The position numbers and the translations under genes were made by a program. Shown piece after piece: positions 40,930 to 50,652 of a stretch of DNA of 64,000 nt. The notes under the pieces were generated by a model, which saw only the letters and a program-made list of their open reading frames with translations, ran no database searches and had not been told where the DNA came from. Source of the DNA: Dyadobacter sp. LHD-138 (GTDB taxonomy: Bacteria; Bacteroidota; Bacteroidia; Cytophagales; Spirosomataceae); contig NZ_JAVFVU010000005.1 in NCBI RefSeq assembly GCF_030929615.1, forward strand, positions 124,001-188,000. Reading direction: 5' to 3'. The first letter of the stretch is position 1, and each line of letters starts with the position of its first letter.

Positions 40930-41479
40930 AATTGTCAATGTTAATTTTGGATAGCATAATTCTCAACTTTTCCCTGGCCCGCGACAAATTTGATTTTGAA
41001 GCGCCTACGGAAATATTTAATTGTTCGGCAATTTCTTCGTGCGTGTACCCGTCAATCACAGCCAGACTAAAAACCAGTCTATAGGCCGGCGTTAATTCTT
41101 GTACAAGGCTGATTATCTCTTCATGCGCCATTTTGTTGATTACAGTTTCATCCACAAACACCTGATCCGCAGCTTCCACATCATCCAAAACTTCATGACG
41201 AATTTCGTGCCGGTAATGATCCAGTGCGGTATTTATCATGACCCTGCTCAACCAACTTTTAAAGGAACGGCTTTGATCAAAACTATCAAGCTTGGTAAAA
41301 ATCTTTAAAAAACCATCGTTCATTATTTCCTTCGCCTCTTCCCGACTCCGTGTATAGCGTAAACAGATACTCATAGCATAGCCATAAAACTGTTTATACA
41401 ACAGCTCCTGACTACGGCGGTTCTTTTGCAAACAGCCGTCGAGTAGTTCTTGTAGAACGGCGGAGTTATACTCGGGCAT
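40910..41479 (-). CDS. ECF RNA polymerase sigma factor
   Basis: A 189-residue sigma-70 family factor with only regions 2 and 4. Region 2 spans about 25-95 (YAMSICLRYTRSREEAKEIMNDGFLKIF...RSFKSWLSRVMINTALDHYR) and region 4 about 125-175 (LTPAYRLVFSLAVIDGYTHEEIAEQLNIS). It should direct transcription of envelope genes under control of the overlapping downstream anti-sigma-like gene; the adjacent Rieske/DUF5777/YceI run is a likely target (inference). Confidence 0.95.
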   Translation of the reverse strand: MPEYNSAVLQELLDGCLQKNRRSQELLYKQFYGYAMSICLRYTRSREEAKEIMNDGFLKIFTKLDSFDQSRSFKSWLSRVMINTALDHYRHEIRHEVLDDVEAADQVFVDETVINKMAHEEIISLVQELTPAYRLVFSLAVIDGYTHEEIAEQLNISVGASKSNLSRAREKLRIMLSKINIDNYERVTR

Positions 41480-41820
41480 CTCGTTTGTTTTTCTATACTT
41501 ACGTTGTAATTGTCACCGCGGTTGCGTGCGTTTCTGTTTTTTTGAAAATAAATTTTCAAAGCAGTAAGTAATACGCCAAATCCTGAATTTATCCTCCAAA
41601 TAAAGCTTCGAAAGCACAGGATAAAGAGCAAAAGAAAGAGCCAGTTCTATCATTTTTAACCTCCAAAAATAATTACTCAAGTTCATGATTTTTCTTGGTT
41701 TTTTTTCATCACGAAAAACAGGAAACGTACGCTACCCGAAGTTTTTTTAACATTTCATGATTCTTAATTTCACCCATCGTTTAAGATTCTTTTCATTCCT
41801 CATTAATTTAATTAGTCCTG

Positions 41821-41850
41821 TCAATACCACGAAACGTTCCTACGGAACGG
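41821..41850. repeat. Dispersed hairpin repeat, inverted copy of 28992-29020
   Basis: TCAATACCACGAAACG followed by the palindrome CGTTCCTACGGAACG. The complement of 28992-29020 gives TCAATACCACGAAACG and GCTCCTACGAAGCG, so the two loci share the flank exactly and the hairpin with compensating changes. Confidence 0.75.
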
Positions 41851-42092
41851 CTGGTGGTGTTGGCTGCGGTTGGTTCTCATATCCAGACCTTTCAGAGTTG
41901 GTTTTATATGCTTTGAAGCGACAAAATCGAATAATTTTTTTCTCTTTTTTCACGCAGATAACAGTTTATCACTAAATTGACATTTGTAAAATTCATTCTA
42001 CAAAATATCCATTGGATTACTTTTAGTAAAAAACAGAAAAATGCCATTTTTATTAAACTAATGATAATTCTCAATGATCCGGCTTATCAATC

Positions 42093-42125
42093 TTGTCCGT
42101 AATTATCAATTATTCCGTACTTTTG
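42093..42125 (+). promoter_or_regulatory. Bacteroidetes-type promoter of the ABC exporter gene
   Basis: TTG at 42093-42095, 22-base spacer and TACTTTTG at 42118-42125. The predicted transcript starts near 42132, leaving a leader of about 110 bases. Confidence 0.5.
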
Positions 42126-42242
42126 CTGCCCTGATGATAGGAATATGGTTATCAGGCATTTGACCTAAATTTACCAATCCGTAATTACCGTTACCCCTTT
42201 GTTAATACCAGTTAAGTAACCTTTATTGAATAGATTTTTGCA

Positions 42243-44060
42243 ATGGCCAAAAGAAGAATTAGTGATGAGGGAGAATCAGAATCTCCTTTTGCAGTAAAAA
42301 AAATTAGTTGGGAAGGACTAAAAAAAACTTTCGCCCTTTTTCGTTACATACTTCCTTACAAGTGGCTTTTCATAGTCGGGATGATATTCCTGACACTTTC
42401 AACCTTCACATCGCTCGCTTTCCCGAAACTTATCGGAAGCATTGTTGAAGTCATCGAAGGAAAATCACAATATACCATCAACCAGATTACCTTCTTCCTG
42501 GTTTTTGTCCTCATTTTCCAGGCTGTTTTTTCTTTCCTGCGAATATTCCTGTTTACCCGTGTCAGCGAAAGGGCCATGGCCGATCTGCGCCGGGACACCT
42601 ATGCCAAAATTATAACGCTGCCCATAGGATTTCTGGAACAGCGCCGTGTCGGAGAATTAACCAGCCGCGTAACTTCCGATGTTTCTCAGCTGGAAGGTGT
42701 TTTGTCATTCACGATCGCTGAATTTTTCCGTCAGATAGCCACGTTGGTCGTCGGTATTGCCATTATTTCATACACATCCTGGAAACTAACATTGTTCATG
42801 ATGGGTACATTCCCGATTCTGGTTATTGCAGCCATGTTTTTTGGAAGATACATCCGTCGTTTGTCTAAAAAAGCACAGGATGAACTGGCTGCCGCCAACG
42901 TGATCGTGGAAGAAACTTTGCAGTCTGTTAATGTTGTGAAGGCTTTTACAAATGAACATCTGGAAGTGAACAGATATCAAACGGCGTTGGGAAAAGTTGT
43001 AAAACTGGCACTCCATGCCGCGACTTATCGTGGTGGATTTGTCTCGTTTATCATCTTTGCAATCTTTGGAGGCATTGTTGGCGTGATTTGGTTTGGCGCA
43101 GGTCTGGTGCAATCCGGGGATATGAACCTGTCCGATTTGTTCACGTTCATTTTGTATACCACTTTTATTGGTGCTTCCATTGGAGGCCTTGGCGATTTGT
43201 ATGCACAGATCAACAAAACCGTCGGAGCGTCGGAACGTATTTTTGAATTGCTGGCAGAAACATCCGAAGTATCGGTTGAAGAGTCGGCAAACACTTCGAT
43301 TTCACCGGTTAGAGGGGATATTACCTATAAAAACGTTCACTTCTCCTATCCATCCAGGGCTGATCTGCCGGTACTAAAGGGAATTTCTTTCCATGTGAAT
43401 GCAGGAGAAAAAATTGCGTTGGTCGGATACAGCGGCGCAGGGAAATCTACGATCATTCAGCTGCTGATGCGGTATTACAACAATCAATCCGGAAATATTC
43501 TGGTTGATGGAAAACCAATATCCGAATACGGAATTTCAGAATTACGGAAAAACATTGCCATCGTTCCACAAGAGGTTATTCTTTTTGGGGGGACGATTTA
43601 TGAAAATATTGCGTATGGCCGACCTTCTGCGACAAAAGAAGAGGTTTATGAGGCTGCGAACAAAGCCTATGCCACTGAGTTCATCGATTCGTTCCCTGAG
43701 CGGTTCGAAACCGTTGTTGGCGAGCGTGGTATAAAACTATCAGGAGGACAACGTCAGCGTATTGCCATTGCACGTGCGATTTTAAAGGATCCGAAAATCC
43801 TGATCCTGGATGAAGCAACAAGCTCGCTGGATGCAGAATCAGAAAAACTGGTCCAAATTGCCCTGAATGAACTGATGCAAAACCGCACCACCATCGTCAT
43901 TGCACACAGACTGGCAACGATCAGAAAAGTAGATTCCATTTATGTAATCAGAGACGGCAAAATTGCCGAGTCGGGCTCACATCAGGAATTATCTCTGCTC
44001 GACAACGGCTTGTATGCAAGTCTGATTAAATTACAGTTTGAAACAGCAGAGGCGCATTGA
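42243..44060 (+). CDS. MsbA-like ABC exporter, fused membrane and ATPase domains
   Basis: A 605-residue half-transporter. Six membrane helices lie in about 35-330, and the ATPase domain has Walker A GYSGAGKST, signature LSGGQRQR, Walker B ILILDEATS and the switch region IAHRL. It should work as a dimer exporting lipids, lipid A core or drugs; family homology alone does not choose. The stop overlaps the ATG of the next gene (TGATG), so the two genes are co-translated. Confidence 0.93.
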   Translation: MAKRRISDEGESESPFAVKKISWEGLKKTFALFRYILPYKWLFIVGMIFLTLSTFTSLAFPKLIGSIVEVIEGKSQYTINQITFFLVFVLIFQAVFSFLRIFLFTRVSERAMADLRRDTYAKIITLPIGFLEQRRVGELTSRVTSDVSQLEGVLSFTIAEFFRQIATLVVGIAIISYTSWKLTLFMMGTFPILVIAAMFFGRYIRRLSKKAQDELAAANVIVEETLQSVNVVKAFTNEHLEVNRYQTALGKVVKLALHAATYRGGFVSFIIFAIFGGIVGVIWFGAGLVQSGDMNLSDLFTFILYTTFIGASIGGLGDLYAQINKTVGASERIFELLAETSEVSVEESANTSISPVRGDITYKNVHFSYPSRADLPVLKGISFHVNAGEKIALVGYSGAGKSTIIQLLMRYYNNQSGNILVDGKPISEYGISELRKNIAIVPQEVILFGGTIYENIAYGRPSATKEEVYEAANKAYATEFIDSFPERFETVVGERGIKLSGGQRQRIAIARAILKDPKILILDEATSSLDAESEKLVQIALNELMQNRTTIVIAHRLATIRKVDSIYVIRDGKIAESGSHQELSLLDNGLYASLIKLQFETAEAH

Positions 44061-45874
44061 TGGATAATCATAAGGAAACGACAAACCCACACACTTTTTT
44101 TGAAACGGAACTTCAGAAAGCAAAAGTAGCTGAGCAAATTGCTCAGGAACGTTCCAATGTACTTTCTATCGGTAGGGTTGTCGCTTTTCTCTGCATTTTC
44201 GCGACATTATGGGTTGGAAATAAAACAGGACAACCGGGTTGGGGCATCGGTGCGGCGATCGCACTTGTACTTTTTCTGATTCTGATGCGGTTACAGCAAA
44301 CGGCAAAGAGAAAACGTAATTTCCAGCGCAATATCCAGACCATCAATGAGGATGAAATCGAACGTTTGTCATTTCGGTTTAAAAGAAAAGACACGGGTAT
44401 TCATTATCAGGAAAAAAATCACGCGTTCGCAACAGACCTTGATATTTTCGGCGATTATTCATTGTATAGGGTTCTAAACCGAACGCGCACGGCAGAAGGC
44501 AGCCGCAGACTGGCAAATTGGCTTAAAAACCATGCACCGCTGGAAGAAATTCTGATGCGGCAGGAGGCAGTTGAAGAATTTAAAAACAATCCCGAGTTCC
44601 GGCAAACCTGGGAAGCCACGGCCCTTTTGCATCAGCATGCGCAGCAGCAGGTAAGCGCATTCCGGGATTGGTCCACGGAAATTTTACCCGATTCCTTACA
44701 GGCATCTTTGCGCTGGCGGTTCTGGCCACTTGTGACGCTAATCATTGGCGGACTGACTTTCGCAGGACTAATTCCTGCCTGGTTGTTGATGCTGAGTTTA
44801 GCATGGCACCTGCTCATACTCCGACGTTATAAGGAAGTAATACAGGGACTTGTTTCCCGTACCACGGCGCTGGGACTTACATTGGCTGCTTATGCCGATT
44901 TGCTGGATATTGCCGATGGGGCAACTTTTCGCTCCCGCTGGTGGAAACAACGCCAGACTTTAATCCGCGGCGCTGCACATTCTTTAAGAAAATCAGGTGT
45001 CTTATTTGAAAGACTCGATTATCATAACAATCCTTATTTTTTCGTCTTTGTCTGTATCCCAATGCTTTGGGATCTGTATTGTCTGGCTGGTCTTGAAAAA
45101 TGGAAAAAGGCCCACAAGGATGATTTAAATAGCTGGCTCAACGTCCTGGCTGATATCGAAGCCATGAACAGTCTGGCGGGGAATGCCTTTGCTTATCCGG
45201 AACATACGGTTCCTCAGGTCACCTGGCAAAAAGATGTGTATATTGAAACGATCCAAATGGGCCATCCGCTTATTCCCAGAGAAAAACGGGTGAGTAATCC
45301 TTTCCATATGAATGGTTTGGGCCACACCATCCTGGTTACAGGTTCCAATATGTCGGGCAAAAGTACCTTTTTACGGACGATCGGACTTAATCTCGTACTG
45401 GCTCAGATGGGCGCAGTGGTTTCTGCCGCCAAATTTGCATGCGCACCGGTCCGCGTGTTCAGCAGCATGCGTACACAGGATTCTTTGGAAGAAAGCACAT
45501 CATCGTTTTATGCCGAATTAAAACGGTTAAGACAACTACTGGAACTCGCCGACGAAAAAAATCAGTCGCCGGTTTTCTATCTTTTGGATGAGATATTAAA
45601 AGGAACAAATTCCGCCGACCGACATAAAGGTGCCGAGGCGTTAATCCGTCAGTTGCATACCAAAAGCTCAGCCGGACTGGTCTCAACACATGACCTTGAA
45701 TTAGGAGAATGGGGAGCGACGGAGTCTTACGTCCATAACTTCCACTTCCGGTCGGATGTGGAGAACGGTCAGCTAAAATTCGATTATCAGCTGCACGACG
45801 GAATTTGCAAATCTTTCAACGCGTCGGAGCTCATGCGGATGATGGGCATTGATATCGATATGAAAAATTCATAA
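44060..45874 (+). CDS. Membrane-associated MutS-family ATPase (MutS core and ATPase only)
   Basis: A 604-residue protein with a MutS domain V ATPase at the C-terminus: Walker A TGSNMSGKST, the DSLEESTSSFYAEL segment, LLDEILKGTNSADR and the STHDLELG switch. The N-terminal mismatch-recognition and connector domains of true MutS are absent. Two hydrophobic regions (about 32-72 and 218-258) look like membrane helices, odd for a DNA repair protein. The ATG at 44060 overlaps the exporter stop by one base; a TTG just before it would add one residue. The role is unknown; it is unlikely to be the main mismatch repair protein. Confidence 0.85.
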   Translation: MDNHKETTNPHTFFETELQKAKVAEQIAQERSNVLSIGRVVAFLCIFATLWVGNKTGQPGWGIGAAIALVLFLILMRLQQTAKRKRNFQRNIQTINEDEIERLSFRFKRKDTGIHYQEKNHAFATDLDIFGDYSLYRVLNRTRTAEGSRRLANWLKNHAPLEEILMRQEAVEEFKNNPEFRQTWEATALLHQHAQQQVSAFRDWSTEILPDSLQASLRWRFWPLVTLIIGGLTFAGLIPAWLLMLSLAWHLLILRRYKEVIQGLVSRTTALGLTLAAYADLLDIADGATFRSRWWKQRQTLIRGAAHSLRKSGVLFERLDYHNNPYFFVFVCIPMLWDLYCLAGLEKWKKAHKDDLNSWLNVLADIEAMNSLAGNAFAYPEHTVPQVTWQKDVYIETIQMGHPLIPREKRVSNPFHMNGLGHTILVTGSNMSGKSTFLRTIGLNLVLAQMGAVVSAAKFACAPVRVFSSMRTQDSLEESTSSFYAELKRLRQLLELADEKNQSPVFYLLDEILKGTNSADRHKGAEALIRQLHTKSSAGLVSTHDLELGEWGATESYVHNFHFRSDVENGQLKFDYQLHDGICKSFNASELMRMMGIDIDMKNS

Positions 45875-46071
45875 CCCTGATACCGTTCATCAAAGGTTTT
45901 TAAACGAAATTGTGGCTTTTGCGTAACTTTACTGTTTGAGTTTACGTTTATTTGTATTAACAATAAAAGTAAAAGTTTAATCTTTGAAATGACAGGCTCC
46001 TGGTCGCCTCGCGAAAAGGAGTTTTATTTTCAATTTTCCATTATCAATTTTCAATTACTTCAAAGATCTGA

Positions 46072-47397
46072 ATGGAATACTTAGAGTACTTAATTATGGC
46101 GGGACAGCTCATTTTGGGTTTGTCTATTTTGGTGGGATTGCATGAGTGGGGGCATATGTTTGCCGCTAAGATGTTTGGTATGCGTGTGGAAAAATACTTC
46201 ATCGGATTTCCGCCGAAGATATGGAGTATACAAAAAGGAGAAACTGAATATGGAATAGGTGCCATTCCACTGGGTGGCTTTGTGAAAATATCGGGTATGA
46301 TTGATGAATCCATGGATACGGATGCGATGAACAAAGATCCTCAGCCATGGGAATTTCGTTCAAAACCCGCCTGGCAGCGCCTAATCGTAATGCTTGGCGG
46401 TATCATCGTCAATGTCATCGTGGGTGTGATCATCTTTATCGTGATTGCTTACAATGAAGGAGAAAAGATTCTATCCAAAGAAGAAGTTAATAAATACGGA
46501 ATTATTGCGGGAGATCTTGCACAGCAGATCGGCCTGCGTACGGGCGATAAGATCATTAAGGTCAACGGAAAATCTTTTAGCGACTTTAACGAGGTAATCA
46601 GTTCTGATGTCTTTTTAGGCAGCAACAGTTCTTACACCGTGGATCGTGCCGGCGAAGAAATTGATATTGATATCCCTAATAACTTTATCGAAAAACTATC
46701 TGATCCGGAAGAAAAAGGGAATTTCATACGCCCGGCGATGCCATTTAAAATTGGCGAGCTTTCTCCTGGCGCCCCTGCACAAAAAGCCGGACTTAAAGTA
46801 GGTGATAAAATTGTTTCGATCAACAGTGCGCCTATTCGTTTTTACACGGAATTGCAGGCTCAGCTTCCTCCCTTGAAAGGGCAGGTCGCCAAAATCGGTA
46901 TCGACCGTGCAGGACAGCAGCAGATCATAGACGTTAAAGTTTCGGATGAAGGAACAATCGGTATTGGCGCGGAAAACCTGCTTGTTTTTACAACAATTAA
47001 CTACACGCTTGGTCAGGCCATGCAGGAAGGTACTAAAAACGCTTTTGCCGTTGTTTTCAATAACATCAAGGGTTTTGGTAAAATATTCCGCGGTGAAGTT
47101 TCTGCTTCCAAAGCGCTGAGTGGCCCGATCGGTATTGCCAGAATGTTTGGTGGCGTTTGGGACTGGGCACGTTTCTGGCACCTTACAGGTCTGCTTTCGA
47201 TGGTGCTAGCCTTTATGAACGCATTGCCAATTCCGGCTTTGGATGGCGGACATGCCGTGATCCTTTCTTACGAAATCATTTCAGGCCGCAAACCATCTGA
47301 CACTTTCCTTGAAAATGCGCAGAAAGTAGGTATGGTTTTACTGCTGGGTTTAATGGCCTTTGCTATTTTCAACGACGTCTGGAAAGCTGTTTTCTAG
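46072..47397 (+). CDS. rseP: RIP metalloprotease RseP (site-2 protease)
   Basis: A 441-residue inner-membrane zinc protease. HEWGH at residues 24-28 lies in the first membrane helix and the second zinc region is MNALPIPALDGGH near the C-terminus. Between them are PDZ-like segments (ITGD-type loops QIGLRTGDKIIKVNGK and KAGLKVGDKIVSINSAP). It cleaves membrane-spanning proteins, classically anti-sigma factors after a first cut. The window also holds a membrane anti-sigma-like protein (39397-40929), a possible client. Confidence 0.95.
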   Translation: MEYLEYLIMAGQLILGLSILVGLHEWGHMFAAKMFGMRVEKYFIGFPPKIWSIQKGETEYGIGAIPLGGFVKISGMIDESMDTDAMNKDPQPWEFRSKPAWQRLIVMLGGIIVNVIVGVIIFIVIAYNEGEKILSKEEVNKYGIIAGDLAQQIGLRTGDKIIKVNGKSFSDFNEVISSDVFLGSNSSYTVDRAGEEIDIDIPNNFIEKLSDPEEKGNFIRPAMPFKIGELSPGAPAQKAGLKVGDKIVSINSAPIRFYTELQAQLPPLKGQVAKIGIDRAGQQQIIDVKVSDEGTIGIGAENLLVFTTINYTLGQAMQEGTKNAFAVVFNNIKGFGKIFRGEVSASKALSGPIGIARMFGGVWDWARFWHLTGLLSMVLAFMNALPIPALDGGHAVILSYEIISGRKPSDTFLENAQKVGMVLLLGLMAFAIFNDVWKAVF

Positions 47398-47472
47398 AAA
47401 ATATTCATTGCCCGGCTTATCTGACATAAACCGGGCAATTCAAATACTGTTACATCTTCTTAAAGGTTTGCA

Positions 47473-47964
47473 TTGAAGATCAACCATCTCCCCTTTCTGA
47501 TCCTAATCTTTTGCTTGTCCAGCTCATTTGCGCCAAAACATCAATATCATGTCAGCGTAACGCAGATGCAGTATAACAAGCCTGCCAAATCTTTTGAAAT
47601 AAGCATACGGATTTTTACCGACGACCTTGAAAAAGGCGTTTCCGAGGATAACAACAAACGCATTTTCTCGATTAAAAATAATGATCAGAATAATCCGTTT
47701 GTAGAACGTTATATCCGGAAACATTTTGCACTCAGCAACGCGCAAAAGAAAGCGGAAGTGCAGTACCTTGGCAAAGAAGAGGAGGCAGATGCAACCTGGA
47801 TATACCTTGAAGTGCCTTTTCCTGACAACCCGGAAGGCTGGAAACTTCAGAATACGATCCTGATGGAAATTTTTGACGACCAGGTCAATATGACAAATCT
47901 AAAATATACCACGGGACCTAAAACATTTTTGTTTAAGAAAGGACAAACCGTTCAAACGATTTAA
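47473..47964 (+). CDS. DUF6702-like exported protein, TTG start
   Basis: A 163-residue exported protein. The only start that keeps the signal peptide (KINHLPFLILIFCLSSSFA) is TTG at 47473; the next ATG comes after the signal and an in-frame stop lies 12 bases upstream. The mature part opens HQYHVSVTQMQYNKPAKSFEISIRIFTDDLE, the pattern of the DUF6702 family, of unknown function. It lies 75 bp after rseP. Confidence 0.75.
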   Translation: MKINHLPFLILIFCLSSSFAPKHQYHVSVTQMQYNKPAKSFEISIRIFTDDLEKGVSEDNNKRIFSIKNNDQNNPFVERYIRKHFALSNAQKKAEVQYLGKEEEADATWIYLEVPFPDNPEGWKLQNTILMEIFDDQVNMTNLKYTTGPKTFLFKKGQTVQTI

Positions 47965-48072
47965 ATGGATTTATTTACAAATAGCCTGACAATAATTCCA
48001 TTGGCACGGCTATTTTGTTTATATATTCCCTTTCTTTTGAAAGTCATTATTTATAAATTGGGAAAAGATTAT

Positions 48073-48087
48073 CTGTCATTATGACAG
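48073..48087. promoter_or_regulatory. 15-bp perfect palindrome just before lon
   Basis: CTGTCATTATGACAG, with 7-bp arms and one central base, ends one base before the lon ATG at 48089. The position and symmetry suggest a repressor operator. It also contains an ATG (48081) opening a five-codon frame that ends at 48098, inside lon. Confidence 0.5.
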
Positions 48088-48088
48088 A

Positions 48089-50611
48089 ATGCCTATGAAA
48101 TTTGAACCTTCTGACCTCTATAGTCGGCTGCTTATGTCCGATTCGGATTTAGATAGCCTAGAAATTGTCCCCCTTGGTGGTCCTGAGGGCTCCGATGAAC
48201 CTTTTGAAGTACCTAATGAACTTGCCATTTTGCCCATCAGGCAAACTGTACTTTTTCCGGGCATGGTAATTCCTGTCACCGTCGTGCGCCAAAAAGCGAT
48301 ACGTCTGGTAAAGAAAATCTACCGGAATTCGGATATAAACATGCGGATTTTAGGTGCTGTAACCCAGGCAAAACCAAATAAAGAAGATCCTACGGCCGAC
48401 GATCTGCATAAAATCGGAACGGTTGCACATATCCTGAAAATGATCACACTTCCCGATGGAAACGTGACAATCATCGTTCAGGGCCGTCAGCGTTTTGAAA
48501 TTAAAAAGATTTTAAGCGAAGATCCATACCTGACTGCGGAAGTAGAGGCGATCGAAGATTCCTTCGTGACACCTACTAAAAAAGAATCAAAAGCATTGTT
48601 GCAGTCACTTCGTGACGGAGCGCATAAAATTATGCGTTTGAACCCTGAGATTCCGCAGGAAGCAAGAATTGCGCTGGACAATATTGAAAGTCCCGTATTC
48701 CTGATCCATTTTCTTTCTTCAAATATTAATGTTGAAGTAGCCGACAAGCAGAGATTACTGGAAGAAAGAAACGGACACAAGCAGGCTACGCTTTTGCTTC
48801 AGTACATGATGCGGGAGATTGAAATGCTTGAACTGAAGCGTGAAATTCAGTCGAAAGCCAGTTCGGATATCGACCAGCAACAGCGTGATTATTACCTGCG
48901 TCAGCAAATCAAAGTTTTGCACGATGAGTTGGGTATTGATAGTCCGGAGCGCGATATGGATGACATCCGTGCCAAAGCAAATCAGAAAAAATGGTCTGAT
49001 TCCGTTCGTTTGCATTTTGATAAAGAACTTGCCAAATTACAGCGCATCAACCCGATGGCACCCGAATATCCGGTAACACTTAACTACCTGGAAACACTGG
49101 TTGATTTGCCCTGGGGTGAATATACAAAAGACAATTTCGATCTTGTAAGAGCGCAAAAAGTCCTGGACTCTGACCATTTCGGTTTGGAAAAAGTGAAAGA
49201 ACGGATCATCGAATACCTGGCTGTTCTGAAACTGAAAGGTAATTTGAAAGCGCCGATCCTTTGTTTGTACGGACCTCCGGGCGTTGGTAAAACGTCTTTG
49301 GGAAAATCCATCGCCAAAGCACTGAACCGTGAATATATCCGTATGGCCCTTGGTGGTGTGCACGATGAAGCTGAAATACGCGGACATCGTAAAACATACA
49401 TCGGTGCGATGCCTGGAAAAGTGATCCAGAATATCAAAAAAGCTGGTTCAGCCAATCCTGTTTTCATTTTAGATGAAATCGATAAGGTAAGTTCCGACTA
49501 CCGCGGCGATCCGGCTTCTGCTTTGCTGGAAGTATTGGATCCTGAACAAAATTCTTCTTTCACGGATAATTATCTTGAAGTTGAATACGACCTTTCCCGT
49601 GTATTGTTCGTAGCAACGGCCAATGCGCTTGATACGATTCACCCGGCGCTTCGCGACCGTATGGAGATCATCGAGATGACGGGTTATACCATTGAAGAAA
49701 AATTGCAGATTGCCAAACGTTATCTTGTGCCTAAACAGCGTAAAGATCACGGGCTGAAAGCGACGGATGTAAAAATTGATGATGCGGCTTTGCTCCGTGT
49801 GATCGAAGGATATACCCGCGAATCCGGTGTGCGTAATCTGGAACAAAAAGTGGGAACACTGATCCGGAAAATCGCTAAATCTGTGGCGATGGAGCAGGAA
49901 TATCCTAAAACGATAAAAGTTGAACAGGTAGAGAAATTTCTGGGGGCAGAGATTTTTGATAAAGATCTGTATCAGGATAATGACTTTGCAGGTGTCGTGA
50001 CTGGCCTGGCCTGGACTTCGGTTGGCGGAGAAATCCTGTTTATTGAAACCAGTTTGAGCCGCGGGAAAGGTGGCCTGACATTGTCCGGACAACTTGGAGA
50101 CGTAATGAAGGAATCTGCGATCACTGCGCTTTCCTATCTCAAAGCGCACTCTGACAAACTGGACATTGATTATCGGATTTTTAACCATTACGATCTGCAC
50201 GTACACGTACCTGCCGGTGCCGTTCCTAAGGATGGGCCGTCTGCCGGTATCACGATGGTGACCTCGATGGCTTCCATCTTTACCCAGCGTCGTATTCGTC
50301 CGTTTTTGGCGATGACAGGTGAGATCACCCTCCGTGGAAAAGTGCTTCCGGTTGGAGGTATCAAGGAAAAAATTCTTGCTGCCAGAAGAGCGGGCGTGAA
50401 AGAGATCATCATGTGTGCGAAAAACCGCAAAGATGTCGAAGAAGTACCCGCAAATTACATTCAGGACTTGAAATTCCATTATGTGGATAAAGTCGATGAA
50501 GTGCTGGCGATTGCGCTTTTACCAGAAAAAGTGAACAATGCCACCACCTTCGTTTTTCCTGACGAAAAGAAAGAAAAAGAAGAAAGCGGCTTTGTCACCT
50601 TGAACGTTTAA
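48089..50611 (+). CDS. lon: ATP-dependent protease La
   Basis: An 840-residue Lon protease. The N-terminal substrate-recognition domain (LPIRQTVLFPGMVIPV) is followed by the AAA+ ATPase (Walker A GPPGVGKTSLGK, Walker B FILDEIDKV) and the Ser-Lys protease domain: Ser718 in KDGPSAG and Lys761 in GGIKEKILAARR. It degrades damaged and regulatory proteins in the cytoplasm. The second ATG at codon 3 is an equal start choice. A strong terminator follows. Confidence 0.97.
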   Translation: MPMKFEPSDLYSRLLMSDSDLDSLEIVPLGGPEGSDEPFEVPNELAILPIRQTVLFPGMVIPVTVVRQKAIRLVKKIYRNSDINMRILGAVTQAKPNKEDPTADDLHKIGTVAHILKMITLPDGNVTIIVQGRQRFEIKKILSEDPYLTAEVEAIEDSFVTPTKKESKALLQSLRDGAHKIMRLNPEIPQEARIALDNIESPVFLIHFLSSNINVEVADKQRLLEERNGHKQATLLLQYMMREIEMLELKREIQSKASSDIDQQQRDYYLRQQIKVLHDELGIDSPERDMDDIRAKANQKKWSDSVRLHFDKELAKLQRINPMAPEYPVTLNYLETLVDLPWGEYTKDNFDLVRAQKVLDSDHFGLEKVKERIIEYLAVLKLKGNLKAPILCLYGPPGVGKTSLGKSIAKALNREYIRMALGGVHDEAEIRGHRKTYIGAMPGKVIQNIKKAGSANPVFILDEIDKVSSDYRGDPASALLEVLDPEQNSSFTDNYLEVEYDLSRVLFVATANALDTIHPALRDRMEIIEMTGYTIEEKLQIAKRYLVPKQRKDHGLKATDVKIDDAALLRVIEGYTRESGVRNLEQKVGTLIRKIAKSVAMEQEYPKTIKVEQVEKFLGAEIFDKDLYQDNDFAGVVTGLAWTSVGGEILFIETSLSRGKGGLTLSGQLGDVMKESAITALSYLKAHSDKLDIDYRIFNHYDLHVHVPAGAVPKDGPSAGITMVTSMASIFTQRRIRPFLAMTGEITLRGKVLPVGGIKEKILAARRAGVKEIIMCAKNRKDVEEVPANYIQDLKFHYVDKVDEVLAIALLPEKVNNATTFVFPDEKKEKEESGFVTLNV

Positions 50612-50652
50612 AAAATAATTTTCCGGATTGAAAGGTCAGGAAATACAATATC

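Larger units (their letters stand above)
41480..42242. other. 763-bp intergenic region, divergent sigma factor / ABC exporter
   Basis: No gene that I can support. It contains one dispersed hairpin repeat (41821-41850) with an extension rich in GGT and TTGG up to about 41875, AT-rich spacer, and the promoter of the exporter gene at 42093-42125 with a leader of about 110 bases. I see no tRNA or recognisable riboswitch. Confidence 0.6.

Noticed and set aside
41757..41975. 72-residue plus-strand frame in the sigma/ABC intergenic region
   Set aside because: It runs through the dispersed hairpin repeat, lacks a promoter at a sensible distance and shows no family pattern.
44060..45874. Main mismatch repair protein MutS or MutS2
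   Set aside because: The mismatch-recognition domains of MutS and the Smr domain of MutS2 are both absent.
49469..50479. 336-residue open frame antisense to lon
   Set aside because: It lies wholly within lon, whose domains and catalytic residues are intact, and its composition is that of an antisense shadow.
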